Assembly (NCBI GenBank): GCA_963210315.1
Contig: OY723321.1
Span: 682,001 to 746,000 of the forward strand
Length of the DNA: 64,000 bases
Reading direction: 5' to 3'
DNA from: Rhynchopus euleeides
Taxonomy: Eukaryota > Euglenozoa > Diplonemea > Diplonemida > Diplonemidae
Part shown: positions 21,613-33,470 of the stretch, one piece after another
Layout: every line of letters begins with the position of its first letter
How positions within the stretch are numbered: position 1 is the stretch's first letter
Program-made: the position numbers and the translations under genes
Notes under the pieces: generated by a model
The model's input: the letters and a program-made list of their open reading frames with translations, nothing else
Database searches by the model: none
What the model was told of the DNA's origin: nothing

Positions 21613-24374
21613 ATGGATGGCTTCAATTTTGTGAAGTCTCTGAAGAGGCAGATGCAGAAGCATATACACGGTGAGCCTGTGCAGCGCTATGCCAATGCGT
21701 GGTCACATTTGAAGGATACAGTGGCGAAGATTAAGGGTGGGAAGCGGTCCCCAGCCCACAAGTTTCTGGCAGACGTGAAGTCGCAGCTGAAGTCGATGCT
21801 CGAACTTCTGGTGCGCGAGATGAAGGAACGAGATATGACAAAGCTGAGGCACCGCGCCGATGGCTCCGACGGTACAGCACCCCCTGTGTACGAATTCATG
21901 CTGAAGAACGACGTCCTGCGGACACTCTGCCAGTTCGCAAAGGAACCCACTGTGGACCTCATCTTCCTCCACCACATCACGGACATTGTCCTCTTCGCAT
22001 GCCCGCTTCTCAACCACTACAAGAAGGCGTCACAGCCTGTGCTGGACCTGCTGCAGCACACCGAGCAGCGGGTCCGCCCCTGGGACCTCAGTAAAGGGAG
22101 CCAGGATATGCACCAGCGATGTCTCAGCCACGGCTTCATCCAGCTGGTATACGCCATCGCGTGGCAGCTGTGCAACGCCTACTCCGCACCGGAGTGCGTC
22201 GACTTCTTCTTTGTCGGGCGGGAGTTCCGCTTCAATGAGAAGGAGGAGCAGGTGCGCGGGTCCGGCGTGGCCTTCATGCTCCTCGAGTTCACCCTCCCCT
22301 ACCTGAAGCGCGGGGAGGAGGTGGTCGCCGCACAGGAAATCGACTTTGCAAACGACTTCCGCGAGGCTGACCGGACCTACCAGATCTACACATCGGAAGT
22401 TGCGGTTGACGCCCTCATCTGCCTCCTCCGCCTGCAAAACGCCCACGTCCGTGACTACGTCAGCGACAAGGCTGGGATGGTTGCCGAGCTCGTCTGCATC
22501 GGCCTGAGCGAGCTCTGCAACACCTTCCTCGATCACGACCCTGATGACGAAGACGACTACTTCTCGAAGGAGATGATCCTCGAGCAGCTGATGCGCAGGC
22601 TCCGCCTGCTGGAGGCTGTTGCCCTGCACCCTGCAGAGGCCCTGGTGGATGCCTTCACCGTGTCCTACAAGAAGCACATCTTGGAGGGTGTGTTCCGCGA
22701 CAGCCTCCTCGCAGAGGAGGAGGCAGATGCCGACAGGCACAACGACTCCCGTGCCTGCGGGTGGTCCGGCAAGGGCCCTGTGATGGAGCTGCTGTGCTAC
22801 TTCCTGCAGAACCTCAGCATCGCGCCCTTCTGCGACGACCTGGCACACCTGCTCCTGGGCATCCGGTGGGGTAGGGAGGTGCGGGAAGGGATCCTGGACT
22901 GCATTGCAAGCGATGACGATGAGATGGTGCCCGCCGCCCTCAACGTCGTGCTGCTGCTGCTGAAGAAGCGCCCCTTCCTCACGGCTGACGTGCTGCTGGC
23001 TCCGACGCTGGCAGGGGCGGCTGTCGAGCCCGAGCAGCTTCCCTACGTGCAGGGCCTCTCGGAGGGCATGGATCGTCTGTTCAACGAGGCCCTCTTCACG
23101 CATAAGGGGCAGGAGGACGAGCGGACCCTGCAGGACCAGCACATGTCACATGTGCTGCTGCAGGCAGCGGTGATGTCGGATGCGGGCAGCGCGCAGCTCC
23201 CTCTTTTGCAGTGGCAGCCCATCGACTGCTCTCCAGCGGAGGACCCGGATGCGTGCCTTCTGAACTTAGTTGTTCAGAAGTTCGCGACATTCTTTGATCA
23301 GACGGCAGAGGTCACCTTGGTATGCAACACATCGTCGTCCCGGAAGAGCCGTCCAGATCCTGAGTTTGGGATCTGCTTTGCTGAGGGTCTTCACACAGTG
23401 TCAGCGTGGTGTGTATATATCAACATGGGATCAGACCGCATGACGACAGGCACCCAATGTTGTGGTGTTCATGGTTGCGTCCCCGTCATCCCGATGACAT
23501 ATCCCACCACCCTTTGCACAGGTGCTCCTCGACGTCGTCACAACGCTTATCCACCTCAACTGCTCGAAGCTCCTGTGGTTCTTCTTTGTGCAGGACAACG
23601 GGCGGAAGCTCAGCCTGCGCCAGGTATGTCGTGTATCAGAGCCGTGCCTTATCGTGTCGGCCCTTTGGTGCCTTTCTCGTGCTCCTTTCGACCAATGCTT
23701 GGCAAAGCGGAGACTGTCGTGCATCTGTGGATCAAGGCAACCCACGGGTTTTCTGAAAGAGGACGGCTGTTTCATCGACGATCCACCAACCTCTGAGCTA
23801 CCTGCCAACTCTGTGCTTCTGATCTGGTTTTCCTCCACTTCACTACTCCACCTTCTGACAGGCGCTGCAAACTGTGGGGACCGTTGTCGAGGGAGTGCGT
23901 CAGCAGTACACGCCTGACGAATTCCAGTCCAAGCTTGACGAAGTCAGGAGGCACGTCGGGATCATGAAAGGTTTCAACGCAAGCCGCAAGGAGCTGCAGC
24001 GCACCGAGGAGGTTCTGGTATGGACGGAGTGCAGCGAAGCCAAGGCGGGTGCCAGTGGGGGTTTTGACAATGCTTTGACAGGACGGGGCGGGGTGGGACG
24101 CATCAGACGGCAGCACTGTTCAACCACCCTTTGTTGCTGCCAACCATTGTGTCACCACACACCCACCCCCACCCCCCCCACCACACTGCAGATCCTCGAA
24201 GGCGCGCTCACACTCGAAGAGTGGCGCAGGGAGATCAAGGCAGCGCTGCAGGTGTGCAGCGAGACGTACGCTCTCGACCTGATTGTCGCCTCCGACGCCA
24301 CCCTGGAGATGCAAAAGGACATCGACCTGCCTGACCACCTGGCTGCTGTCGAGGGCTGCACACAGGCAGCCTGA
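21613..24374 (+). CDS. FHIP-like (FTS-Hook-interacting protein family) protein
   Basis: Exons 21613-23319, 23522-23623, 23862-24017 and 24192-24374, all joining in phase 0, give 715 residues. FHIP proteins (formerly FAM160/RAI16-like) bind FTS and Hook and link early endosomes to dynein. Supporting pattern: helical repeats throughout, a PVYEFMLKNDVLRTLCQFAK segment near residue 95 followed by PLLNHYKKASQPVLDLL, and around residues 390-420 PVMELLCYFLQNLSIAPFCD followed by a DLAHLLLG helix. The start MDGFNFVKSLKRQMQK was chosen because the frame upstream is low-complexity. Introns are GTATG...CAG. The C-terminal three exons are less like the family and end in a short acidic helix. No Zn or catalytic motif visible. 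It could instead be another armadillo-like scaffold. Confidence 0.55.
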
Positions 24375-27300
24375 TCGGCATCTCCCCTGGTGCCACTTCC
24401 TCCCCCAGGCCCTGGCCCATATCCCCCTCCAGGATACTGCAGGCTATTGAGCCTCAGGCCTCTTGCCTTATCGCATCGTCATCGTTGCGACCCGCAACGA
24501 CAGAAGTGTCCAATGTGTTGTGTTTGGTGCTGCAGACTTCCCTGCAAGGGCGACACTCTTGAGCCCATGAAGAGTTCTGACGGGAGCTGGAAGGCAGCTG
24601 ATTGATATTCGCCAGGGGTTTTGTGGGCTCTCTCTTGCATGGCTGTAGCTGGTGCATACCCCTCGCGCACGAGGGTCTGTGGGGGGGTTCCCCCCTTGAG
24701 ATCCCCTCCCTTGGGGTGTTTAGATCGCAGAGGCGCGGTGTACAAAAAGAATCAAACACACAAAGAGTGGCCAGAATAACATCTGGGAACGTGTGGTTTT
24801 TCCTTTTTTTGAAAAGGCCGTGTGATGCTGTGTGTGTGGTGTCATTGATTTGGCACGCCCCCACACCACTCCCCTCCCGGATCCCCACCCACTCACCCCC
24901 TCCCCCGCAAATGCGTTGTGCAGCCGGATGAAAAAGGAACGGCGGTGGGCTCGATCTGGCTGGCAAGCAGCGGCCAGCTTTCGTAGGTTGTGATTGCCAA
25001 CACCAGGCAAAAGAAGAAGTGGGGGAAGGTCGGGTGTGTCTGCCGGGGGCAGACAGAGACGTTTCCAAAAGGGGTTATATTTTTTCAATTCGTGGCGTGT
25101 ATTTTCACACGCCATGTGTGCCAGAAGGGGGTGGATCAGAACCCGTTTTTCCTGTTCCCCAGTCCACACCAGCGAAACTCAGCGCCACCCCCCTCCTCCC
25201 CGCCACCAAGGTGCCTACCGAGTGAAGTGGGGCGGGAGGGGTGGGGGTCGAAGCCTGTGCTTTACTTTTCTCTACTTCTACTCCCCACCCCCCCGCCCCG
25301 CAGAGGGGATTGCTGAAAAGTCTTTTAACCACAACAGCATTCCCGGCAAAAAAAATATGCCCCCCGGAAACCCTTTCCCCAAGGGATTCATATGTTATTA
25401 CGGTTCCATCTGTCCGTTGTTCCAGCATTTGTTTTTGTTAGTTCGGCATGGCCAAACTGGGGGGGGGGGGATTTTTCTGTGGCATTGAGGCTGGGATCTT
25501 GCGGGCCCTGCGCCTCTCGTCACTGCTACTGGGGAGTGGTGAGAGACAGAGTGGGGTCTGCGTTCCCAACAAAGGCAACTTTCGGCAGCAACTGTCACTT
25601 CACGATCCAGCGGGGGCACAGATAGTTCTGTTCTGTTTATATCTCTTACTATCTCTCTCTCGCTCTCGCCCTCTCTTCCACGCGAAACGCCGTGTCGTCC
25701 CCTTTTGGGCAATCCACAATGCGACAGGCCGACAAGGCAAGGTGGGAGCAGGGTGCCGGCATAGATCCAGCACATCACCCTTGGTGCCCTGCCTCCAAGG
25801 AGGGTGCAGGGAAGGCCCTCGTTGAAAGCAAACTCCTTTTTTTTTGCATGATTCGCATCGGTCGGAAAGCGGGTGTGCCCTGTGCTCCAAGTGGTTCTGC
25901 CTTTATTCAGCGACACGCCACGCATTGCAAAAATATGGCCGCATCGTGCTTTGTCCGGCTGCGGTGGGCTCAGCCTTTCTTAGATGCATTTCCCCAGCCT
26001 GGGGAGCAGTCTCCGCACCACGCGTGTCTCTCTTTATGCGTGTCTCTCCCCTGGGGTTTGAATCATGGCTGTGCTTCATGCTGTGACCTGAATCCAGAAT
26101 ATCGAATCCCGGCTTCACACAGCAGTACCCACAGCGGTGCACTCCCCAGCCCATGACGAGATAGCCATACTCTGCTGTTGTATGTCAGGGGATGTGATGG
26201 GAAAGGGGGTGGCAGGCGACAACTGATTTTCCGGTTCAACTTCTGATTTGCCTGCAGCAGTGGATGTCTGAGGGGAGGAGAAGTGGCTATGCAGAAATGC
26301 GGTCTCTGACATGGCCCCTCCTGGCTGACAAGATGTGTACGCCTGAGTGAAATCCCTTTTCTATTCGGATCGGAATGGGCCTTTTAATTGTAGCTACTGG
26401 TGGGTGTTGTGTGGGTGTGAGTGTAGGGGGGGGTGTCGATCCCCCAGCTTCTTCACACTACATCAGCAGCATCTTCCCCTTCCGCCTTCTCCTTGCCTGC
26501 CCTTCCCCCCTCTTCCCGACACAAATCGAAATAACACACACCAGAGGGCCCTTCCCTCTGTGCGTCAAACTCTGCGCCTTTGCCACCTCTGCTGTGAGGC
26601 CGCACGACCCGCTGCATTTCTGAGCATGTTCTGAGAGCACCACCGTATTCTCGAGGTTTATGCGACTGCTCCCCTCCCCCCCCCCCCACTCCTGCCTGTG
26701 ATCTTGTTATCCATCCGAGGGGAAGGGAGGTGGTCAGGGAGGGGGGGGGGAGGCAAGGTTTCTCCCAAAGTGGAACGCGGGGGGGGGGATCGGTTTTGTG
26801 TCTGTTGAAGGCGCGTGTTGTTTTTAAAGGAAAATTGCCTCACGACAGGGCCGTCCCGCCCCGCCCCCCGCCCCCCCTGCTCACTGTGGTGTTTTAGGGG
26901 TTTCACTACTTCACACCCCGGGAGGGGGGACCGCAGGACGGGGGGCGGGGAGAGAGGTGTAGTCACCTTGGATGACCCCAATAGGAATGGGCCCCTCTTG
27001 CTGAGAGGGGGAGGGGGGGTGACAGGTTGTTAGATACGGATTCCTGGAGCCTGCCCCACGTTGTGGCGATTGTAGAGATCACCAAGAGCGGGGTGCGCTC
27101 GGTGAGTTCTCGACTGCTTCAGAAAGATGACGGGGTGTGTGTCTGTGTGGTGGCTCGCGGCACGGGTGTGCCCCGGGTTCAAGAGAGTGGTGTATCTGTG
27201 GCCCCGGAAGGGTCAGCGGACAGTGTATCGGACAAAGTGTCGGAGGCATGATGCCAGTATTATCTTCGCATTCTGTCAGTGTGACTTCTCAACGAAACTA

Positions 27301-27434
27301 AACATGAAGGAGGTGGCTGCGAGTGTTGCCCGGTGCGGTGGCCATGTGAACTCTCCCTCCTCCCCAGGTGCCTTGTATGTTGGTCGAAATGAGGCGTAGC
27401 CCTACTCGCACGAGTGGTTGCAAGGTTGCACTGC
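24375..27434. other. Intergenic region (3 kb)
   Basis: No supported gene. Contains a small hairpin at 25093-25114 (TGGCGTGT / ACACGCCA), CT-microsatellite near 25650-25680, and G/C runs at 25459-25470, 26680-26690 and 26743-26752. A 74-codon frame at 27027-27251 has protein-like composition but no recognisable family and sits just before the duplicated unit. Confidence 0.5.
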
Positions 27435-27743
27435 ATGATGACACCAATTATAATCCTTGAAATCCGACAGCACCGCTGAAGGCGGAAGACACACGCATGA
27501 CTTAACACTGCTGACCTGTGCTGTGGACACACAGGAGGCTGCACGCATGAGCACGAGCAACCTTCCGGGGACGACCGGTCTCTCTGTCCCGGCCCGTCCG
27601 ATAAAAGGTTGCAAGAGACAGCATGCCTGTAGCTGCACCAGGCACCCACCGTGCGGCTGCACTAAGGACCCACCACACCACGTCAAGCACACACCACCCA
27701 CGCACACCACAGATACCACCCTTCCTTCCTCATCACCATCAAT
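27435..27743 (+). promoter_or_regulatory. Conserved upstream block of cysteine-rich gene A
   Basis: The ~300 bp before the start codon are conserved in copy B and, for the first ~215 bp, in a third isolated copy at 29700-29915. Candidate elements are TATAATCCTTGAAATCCGAC at 27449-27468 and a TATA-like GATAAAAGG at 27600-27608. Conservation of just this part in three places suggests it is a promoter/5' leader; no experiment is implied. Confidence 0.45.
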
Positions 27744-28400
27744 ATGTCTGTCAAGGCCCTGGTCCTCGTGGCATGCCTGCTGCCGGTTGTGTCGGCACGC
27801 CGCTGCTACAGCGACAGGCAGTGCCCTCCCGCATACTCGTGTGTCGGGCACGTGCGCTTCCCCTGGATCAGGTTCTGCAAGGCTGACCCGCGCACGCCCC
27901 TGCCGACGCCGCTGCCTGCCAAGAAGTGTGTGTTCGACGAGGAGTGCGATGCGGGTGAGGTGTGCCAGACGGCGGTGCTCCCCGACAACACGTGCGACAC
28001 GGAGTCGCGCTGCGTGAAGCGCGTGCCTGTGGGTGGCGCGTGCGGTGAGGTCGAGCCGTGGTGCAAGCCCAACGTCTGCAGCGACAACCTCGTGTGCCTG
28101 GACGGGACGTGCGTGAAGCCGACGGTGACGTGCCAGCCGTGGTGCAAGCCTGGCGAGCCTGGGTGCCCGTGCAACAGCAACCAGATCTGCCGTCTGGCGA
28201 AGACGAGCGTGACTGAGTGCAGCGCGACGATCGGCCTGTGCGTGGACCGTGTGGGTGAGGGGAAGATGTGCGGGCAGTGGTGGGCCCCGTGCTACACAGA
28301 CCAGTGCCAGGAGGGTCTGGAGTGCAGCAAGTGTGGGCTGGAGGGTGGGTGTGAGGGCATTGCCGACGCACCGCTTGTGTGCGCTCCCAAGGAGCAGTAA
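27744..28400 (+). CDS. Secreted cysteine-rich protein, copy A
   Basis: Intronless, 218 residues. Residues 1-18 (MSVKALVLVACLLPVVSA) form a classic signal peptide. The predicted mature chain has 28 cysteines, an even number, spaced as in extracellular disulphide-rich modules (for example CVFDEECDAGEVC, CSDNLVCLDGTC and CQEGLECSKC). There is no membrane anchor or GPI-type hydrophobic tail, so it is probably secreted or delivered to a vesicle lumen. Family not recognised. The product is identical to that of copy B at 33780; I see only three synonymous differences. It lies inside the 1.9 kb duplicated unit. Length, signal peptide and cysteine pattern are seen; role is unknown. Confidence 0.85.
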   Translation: MSVKALVLVACLLPVVSARRCYSDRQCPPAYSCVGHVRFPWIRFCKADPRTPLPTPLPAKKCVFDEECDAGEVCQTAVLPDNTCDTESRCVKRVPVGGACGEVEPWCKPNVCSDNLVCLDGTCVKPTVTCQPWCKPGEPGCPCNSNQICRLAKTSVTECSATIGLCVDRVGEGKMCGQWWAPCYTDQCQEGLECSKCGLEGGCEGIADAPLVCAPKEQ

Positions 28401-29699
28401 GCGAACTGATATGTGACTTGTTGCACAGCAAGTCGTATCCTGTCACAGCACTGCATTGCCTTTCCCCCTCCTCACCCTCTGCCAACCCGCTTTTCTATTT
28501 CTGCTATTCTTTGCCAGCACCTCAGCTGTGGCGGTGGTGAATGCACCCCACAGGCTGCATTACGACACCTCTCTGTGCATGTGCAGTGTTCTGCGTCACT
28601 GCCGGGTGCATGTGTTCCTCTGACAGGGCACGTGCGAGGCAGGGGTGGACAGAACCCTGTGCAGGTACACACGACGGTGTTTCGTTTTGATCATGCAATG
28701 TTTGAATGTGGCTGACGAGGGTTGTGCGAAGGCACCGTCTGTGTCTTGTAAACGCAGAACCCTCTGAAGCAAGCAAGCTCTGTGTTGCGATGGATTCGTC
28801 TCTTTTCCGAATCACGCACACGCATCATCCTTTTCACGCACATTTGTGTGTTTTTGACGTTCATCCCTGTGTTTAGGTGGTTTCTGCAGCTGTGCCGTTC
28901 GCGACACACAAACACCAACAGACATGAGTTCACACCACAGCAAGTTTTGTGGTGGGGTGTTTCCTTCACGTAGGCATCATCAGCAGTTCCACCTCACTCC
29001 CACTCCTTCCAACATCCGACCCTTTTGACTTGATCATCAGAGCTGCAGCCCACACGCAAGTGTGTGGTGCAGTGCATCGGGACGGTGTGCCCAGATCTGG
29101 CACACAAAGCACGCTGTGGGGTGGCACAAGCACACCACAGCACCGCAACGCACAACAAACAGATCCTACCCGAAAGTGAACCCGAAATAGCACGGCCACC
29201 ACAGCCAGTGGTGACGGCAACTATCAAACCGCTGTCACCCAAGTCAGCTCCCGCACCTCGAGCGGGAGAAGCTGACACAAACGGAAGGCACGTGCCACCC
29301 CAAGACGGGTTACCAGAGCAGACCCCCACCCTCCTCACAACCCACCCGCCTCCAAGTCTTTGTTTTTCCGCGCGAAGATTTTTTGTCGCTTTTATTATTT
29401 CGGTGTGTGAATTCTCGTCACCTTGTTGGTTGGTGGCCCTGCCGTCGTCACACCCTCTGTGCTTGTCGCCCTGCACCACCACGTATCGTCTTATTGGTAT
29501 GAAGTCTTCGACGGGCAGCTCGTCAACAGTGTACGGTCCGTCCAGCCACCCTTTCTCCACCTCTTGGGCAAGGTGGGTTTCCTGCAGGTTGCCCTCTCTT
29601 CCGCACTTGTTGCGGAGGGGTCAGTAGTATTGAGCTCTGCTTGGAATGTTGTCTCTCTGACACACCACACTACACCCGCCACCGCCCTCCATGCTGCGC
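28401..29699. other. Downstream part of duplication A and spacer
   Basis: 28401-29345 is shared with 34437-35412 and has no convincing gene; conservation here probably reflects recent copying. 29346-29699 is unique and holds no recognised feature. Confidence 0.5.
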
Positions 29700-29915
29700 A
29701 TGATGACACCTTATATAATCCTTGAAATCCGACAGCACCGCTGAAGGCGGAAGACACACGCATGACTTAACACTGCTGACCTGTGCTGTGGACACACAGG
29801 AGGCTGCACGCATGAGCACGAGCAACCTTCCGGGGATGACCGGTCTCTCTGTCCCGGCCCGTCCGATAAAAGGTTGCAAGAGACAGCATGCCTGTAGCTG
29901 CACCAAGCACCCACC
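29700..29915 (+). repeat. Promoter-only third copy of the duplicated unit (C)
   Basis: Matches the first ~215 bp of copies A and B, from ATGATGACACC through the TATA-like GATAAAAGG (29865-29873) and the GCATGCCTGTAGCTGCACCA leader, then diverges abruptly. No cysteine-rich coding sequence follows. Differences from A: TTATATAAT for AATTATAAT, and GGGATGACCGG for GGGACGACCGG. Confidence 0.85.
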
Positions 29916-30432
29916 ACACTACATGAATCACATTCCACACGCTATTTTACCACAACAGGGAACCTGTCAGTGTCAAAAAGATAGTAGGCAGCGCTTGGGC
30001 AACAAATTCAACCTCCTCATCAGGCTGCGGAGTTGCTTTTGTTTTGCCCGGATTTGGCGCACAAACAACAGCCTTATCTTTTTTTCGAGCCACCTTCTCC
30101 TCTCCTCCCCCAGTCCTGCCACTGTTCTCCCTGGCTCATGTTGGGAACCACGTGACCGCCATCACTCCACCCCACACCCACCCACCCCCCTGCACAGACT
30201 CGACACCCCTACACAACGGTGGGCACGCCCCCGAGGGTCGTCTACCAGGCGCCTTCTTGACGCACACCCCCGTGCACTGCGGGGCGCTTCGCCAGTCTCT
30301 CTGTGAGGCACGTGGCCTGTTTTCCCCAGGTCTCGCCTGGCGGCTCTTCTTCCCGCCTTTTCTCGGGTTCGCGCCCGCAGGGTTCGCGCAGCACCCTGCG
30401 GGCGCCCCGGTGAGTGCGGGGTCTCTGAAAAG
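29916..30432. other. Intergenic region
   Basis: Contains copy 3 of the dispersed repeat (29987-30073). The remainder has C-rich stretches and no gene of its own; long frames here overlap the repeat. Confidence 0.5.
29987..30073 (+). repeat. Dispersed ~110-nt repeat, copy 3
   Basis: Shorter copy: GGCAGCGCTTGGGCAACA start, GGCTGCGGAGTTGCTTTTG middle and GATTTGGCGCACAAACAACA end. Confidence 0.5.
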
Positions 30433-32214
30433 ATGTCGGACATCCAGCAGCTTCGCTGGAAGGTCTTCGGCGGCATGGGTGCCATTGGGTTGCTCCTTCT
30501 GTTCGTGATGGGGTACAACATGGGCAGCCTCGCTGAGGACAACAGGCTGGAGGTGATCGAGGGCTATGGCAAGCGTGTGGTCTCCCTGATGGAGAAGCGC
30601 TACCAGACCTGCGAGGCGCGGAGGATGGCTGCACGGAGTGGGGTGACGTCGCAGGAGAGCGACAACAGCCTGCTGACCTCCGCTATTGATTCGACACAGA
30701 AGCAGAAGGAGGTCTCTGCACACCTGATCAAGGAGCAGACCAAACGGCACGATGCGTGCCAGGATAAACTCGTCAAGCTCCGGAGTAGTGTCTCTGAGCA
30801 AGCACTTGTATGCACCAAATGCCCTCTGTCGTTCTTTGCCTCCATCTGTCATGCTTCTTCCCGAGACTTACATCTCGAGATGCCGAGTAGTGTCGAGACA
30901 CACATGAGAGATGTCCCACACAACTGGTGCTCATACACACATGCGCTGCCCAACCCCTGCCACGTGATGTTCCGACTTGCGGCCAACACACCCCACCATG
31001 CAGGGTATCGAACGTCTCCGTGAAGAGGTGACGAACTTCTCTCTCGCCTTGAAGGTTCCTCAAAGTATGCAATGTCACCAATCCCTTGGGGCAACCCTCT
31101 TGTTCAGCAACTTTGTGCGCAGGATTTGTTCGGAAGGGCAGGCTCGTGTCTGCCTGCCACGGCTACCACGGCTTTTAGACTTGGATTTAGACCGGATCAA
31201 GGGCAGAGCCGGTTTGCTCCTCGGAGTGGTACGTGTCGTGTTCGTGCTGGTCATGCTGCGACCTACACAGTTGAGATTGAACATCAACACACCTCCTTTG
31301 ATTCTGTTCATATCATGGGGTGATCTTTGGAACTCTTCCCTCCTCTCCCGACAGCCCGGCACAAGCAGAGTCTGAAGGTTCTGAAGGGCTACATCCGTGC
31401 CCTGCGTCTCGAGAACGAAGCCATCGTCAAGCGCATCGAGGCCAAGCGTGTCATTCAGGATCGCGCAGAAGAACGGAGGAAGGCTGAGGAGAAGCTGCGC
31501 GAGGAGCAGGCACAGGAGACCCGCAATCTGCGGGCCAAGCAGAAGGTATGACTCGCGTGCTTTGGGTACAGCCTCACAGGCCTGGCAGAGCACCGGCAGA
31601 AGGAGAGGGACACACCGGGTTTCTTCGCAGCAATTCGGGGCTTTTTACCCAAGTTTGAAATACTCTGCCTGTTACTTTCCCCTTCACAGGAACTCGCCCC
31701 GGCGAAAGAGATCATCGACCCGACCGTCAACGAGCTCCTCGGTTCCGATGACTCGGAAGAGGGCGCTACCACGACGCGAAAGAAGGCAAAGGCGAAGACT
31801 TCTATTAGTGATTACGACGGGGACTCAGAGGACAGGACACCTGTCAAGAAGTCGAAGCGGTTGACCGAGAAGGCAGCCACCACACCCTCTGACGAGGAGG
31901 GCACGAAGACGAGCAACGCAACTACCACGGAGGTGAAGACAGAGAAGCCTGCCGCTTCCAACAAGTCTGCCGAGGAGCCCGAGGCGAAGAAAAGTGCGAC
32001 GGAGAAGCCTGCACCCACTGCCGTCGCCGAGGCAGCGGAGGGGAAGAATGCTTCGGTGAATGCCACCGCCACCACCACCACCACCTCAGCCTCCTCCACC
32101 AGCAGCGGGGAAGCTGACTCGAAGAAGTCGGATGCAGCCACCGCTGCATCTCCCAAGTCACCCCCGTCGGAGAAGAACGCCACTGGCGAGGCGCCTGAAA
32201 AGCAGTCGTCTTGA
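30433..32214 (+). CDS. Single-pass membrane coiled-coil protein with disordered acidic tail
   Basis: Exons 30433-30807, 31004-31064, 31355-31545 and 31690-32214 join in phase (phases 0, 1, 0) to 383 residues. Residues ~13-31 (GGMGAIGLLLLFVMGYNMG) form one transmembrane helix after a short N-terminus. Residues ~35-205 are charged and heptad-like (for example RVIQDRAEERRKAEEKLREE), indicating a coiled coil. Residues from ~215 are low complexity: K/E/S/T/A-rich with many SP and TP sites and an N-x-S/T content that may be glycosylated if lumenal. No enzyme motif. Organisation resembles type II membrane tethers such as golgin- or CASC4/GOLM-like proteins, but that is inference from layout only. 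It lies between the two copies of the cysteine-rich gene. Confidence 0.75.
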
Positions 32215-33470
32215 CCAGCCGCTCTCGAGTAATACCCACTCGTTCGAACAAGCATCTTGCCCACCCCCATCCCTCCCACCCATTTCCCACCTCTTGGCAC
32301 GTCATGGCGTTGAGTAGGGCGGGAGGGCGTAAGGGTGAGGGTAAGGGACAGCTGCAGTGCTGTTGCGGGGTGGGGGTGGGGGGTGGGAAGGGGGGGGGGG
32401 TTCGTGCATTTTATGTTGTGCTCTGTTGACCGACGGCCATTACACTCTCGCAATAAAATTAACCGCTGTGCCGTATTTGGAGCTGCAACACGTTCCTCAG
32501 AGAAAATGCAAAAAACGCTCCCAGACGAGGGAGAATTCTACTGTTTTCCGCCCTTTTTTCCGTGAACGAACCATATTCCACATGGCGGAAGAACTGCCGT
32601 CTCGGTGAATGGGGTGTCTGTATCTCCTCTCTGTCCCCCTCTGGGTGGGAACAGGCTCAGTGGCGGTGCCAAGAGGGGCTACCCCCCGCTGCCACCGATA
32701 AAGGGGCGGGGTGGGTGGCGTCGTGAGGGCACCCCGCAACCCCACCCTGCGCCTGCCTGTGCTCTGGTATCCCTTTCTGTTCTGATTTTTTTGTCTGTCT
32801 TGAGCAATTCACTGGCTCCAGTGGTGCACGGGACACAACCCACATGCAAGTGGTCTGCCGTTGGTGGCAGGGGGGTCGCAGGCATTGCTGAACTCTTGTG
32901 CCTGCGAGGGGGCGAGGGGGGAGGGGGCAGCGGCCGTCTTTCGCAAAAAGCTGCAGGGGGGAATCGGTTCTGTTGGAGGAAAGAGGGGCCACCAGAGACA
33001 CCTGTGTGCTCCTGCTTGAATCTTCCTAACACTGAGGCCAGTGTGAGGGGACTTCCCATTGGCGACACCACCGGATGGAAACAGTCCAGTCGGGGGGTGG
33101 TGTTTGCGGTTCCCAGACCGTCGTCACCGTTTCGCGTCTGACGTGGTTCTGTGTTCTTTTATGATTACCTTGTCTTGCTGGTTGCGGCACGGTTCCGGAT
33201 GTCAGTTCAGCCAGGCAGGCCTCCATTCGTTGGGCCACACATATGTGCAAGGGTTGTACAGGAAACGGGAAACGTGACCAAATGAACTAAGGAGCAATAG
33301 GTGACACACCGCTGGTGCACTGGCGGAAGCTTCTGCCTTGCTCGTCGGTGAGGGGCTTGGAGACCAGAAGACCATTGAGCTGGGCGGGAAGGCTGCACCC
33401 CCCCCCCCCTGACCCTGTCCGTTCTGTTGCTGGATGTGGTCTATGAGAGGTGGATGTTGGTGTAGGAGGA
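32215..33470. other. Intergenic region
   Basis: No gene recognised. G-run at 32392-32400 and C-run at 33400-33409. The region ends exactly where duplication B begins. Confidence 0.5.

Larger units (their letters stand above)
27435..29345 (+). repeat. Segmental duplication, copy A (1.9 kb, whole gene)
   Basis: Matches 33471-35412 almost base for base at a constant offset of 6036 through the promoter, coding region and part of the downstream DNA. It starts at ATGATGACACCAATTATAAT and ends at ACAACCCAC. Inside the 3' part the copies differ by an indel of a few tens of bases (near 28540 here, 34576-34620 there), which shifts the offset. Confidence 0.9.

Noticed and set aside
27027..27251. 74-codon frame before duplication A
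   Set aside because: Protein-like but short, with no family and no splice support.
27457..28485. Overlapping frames on both strands across the cysteine-rich gene
   Set aside because: Shadow frames of a GC-rich gene; they lack start context and have no signal or family features.
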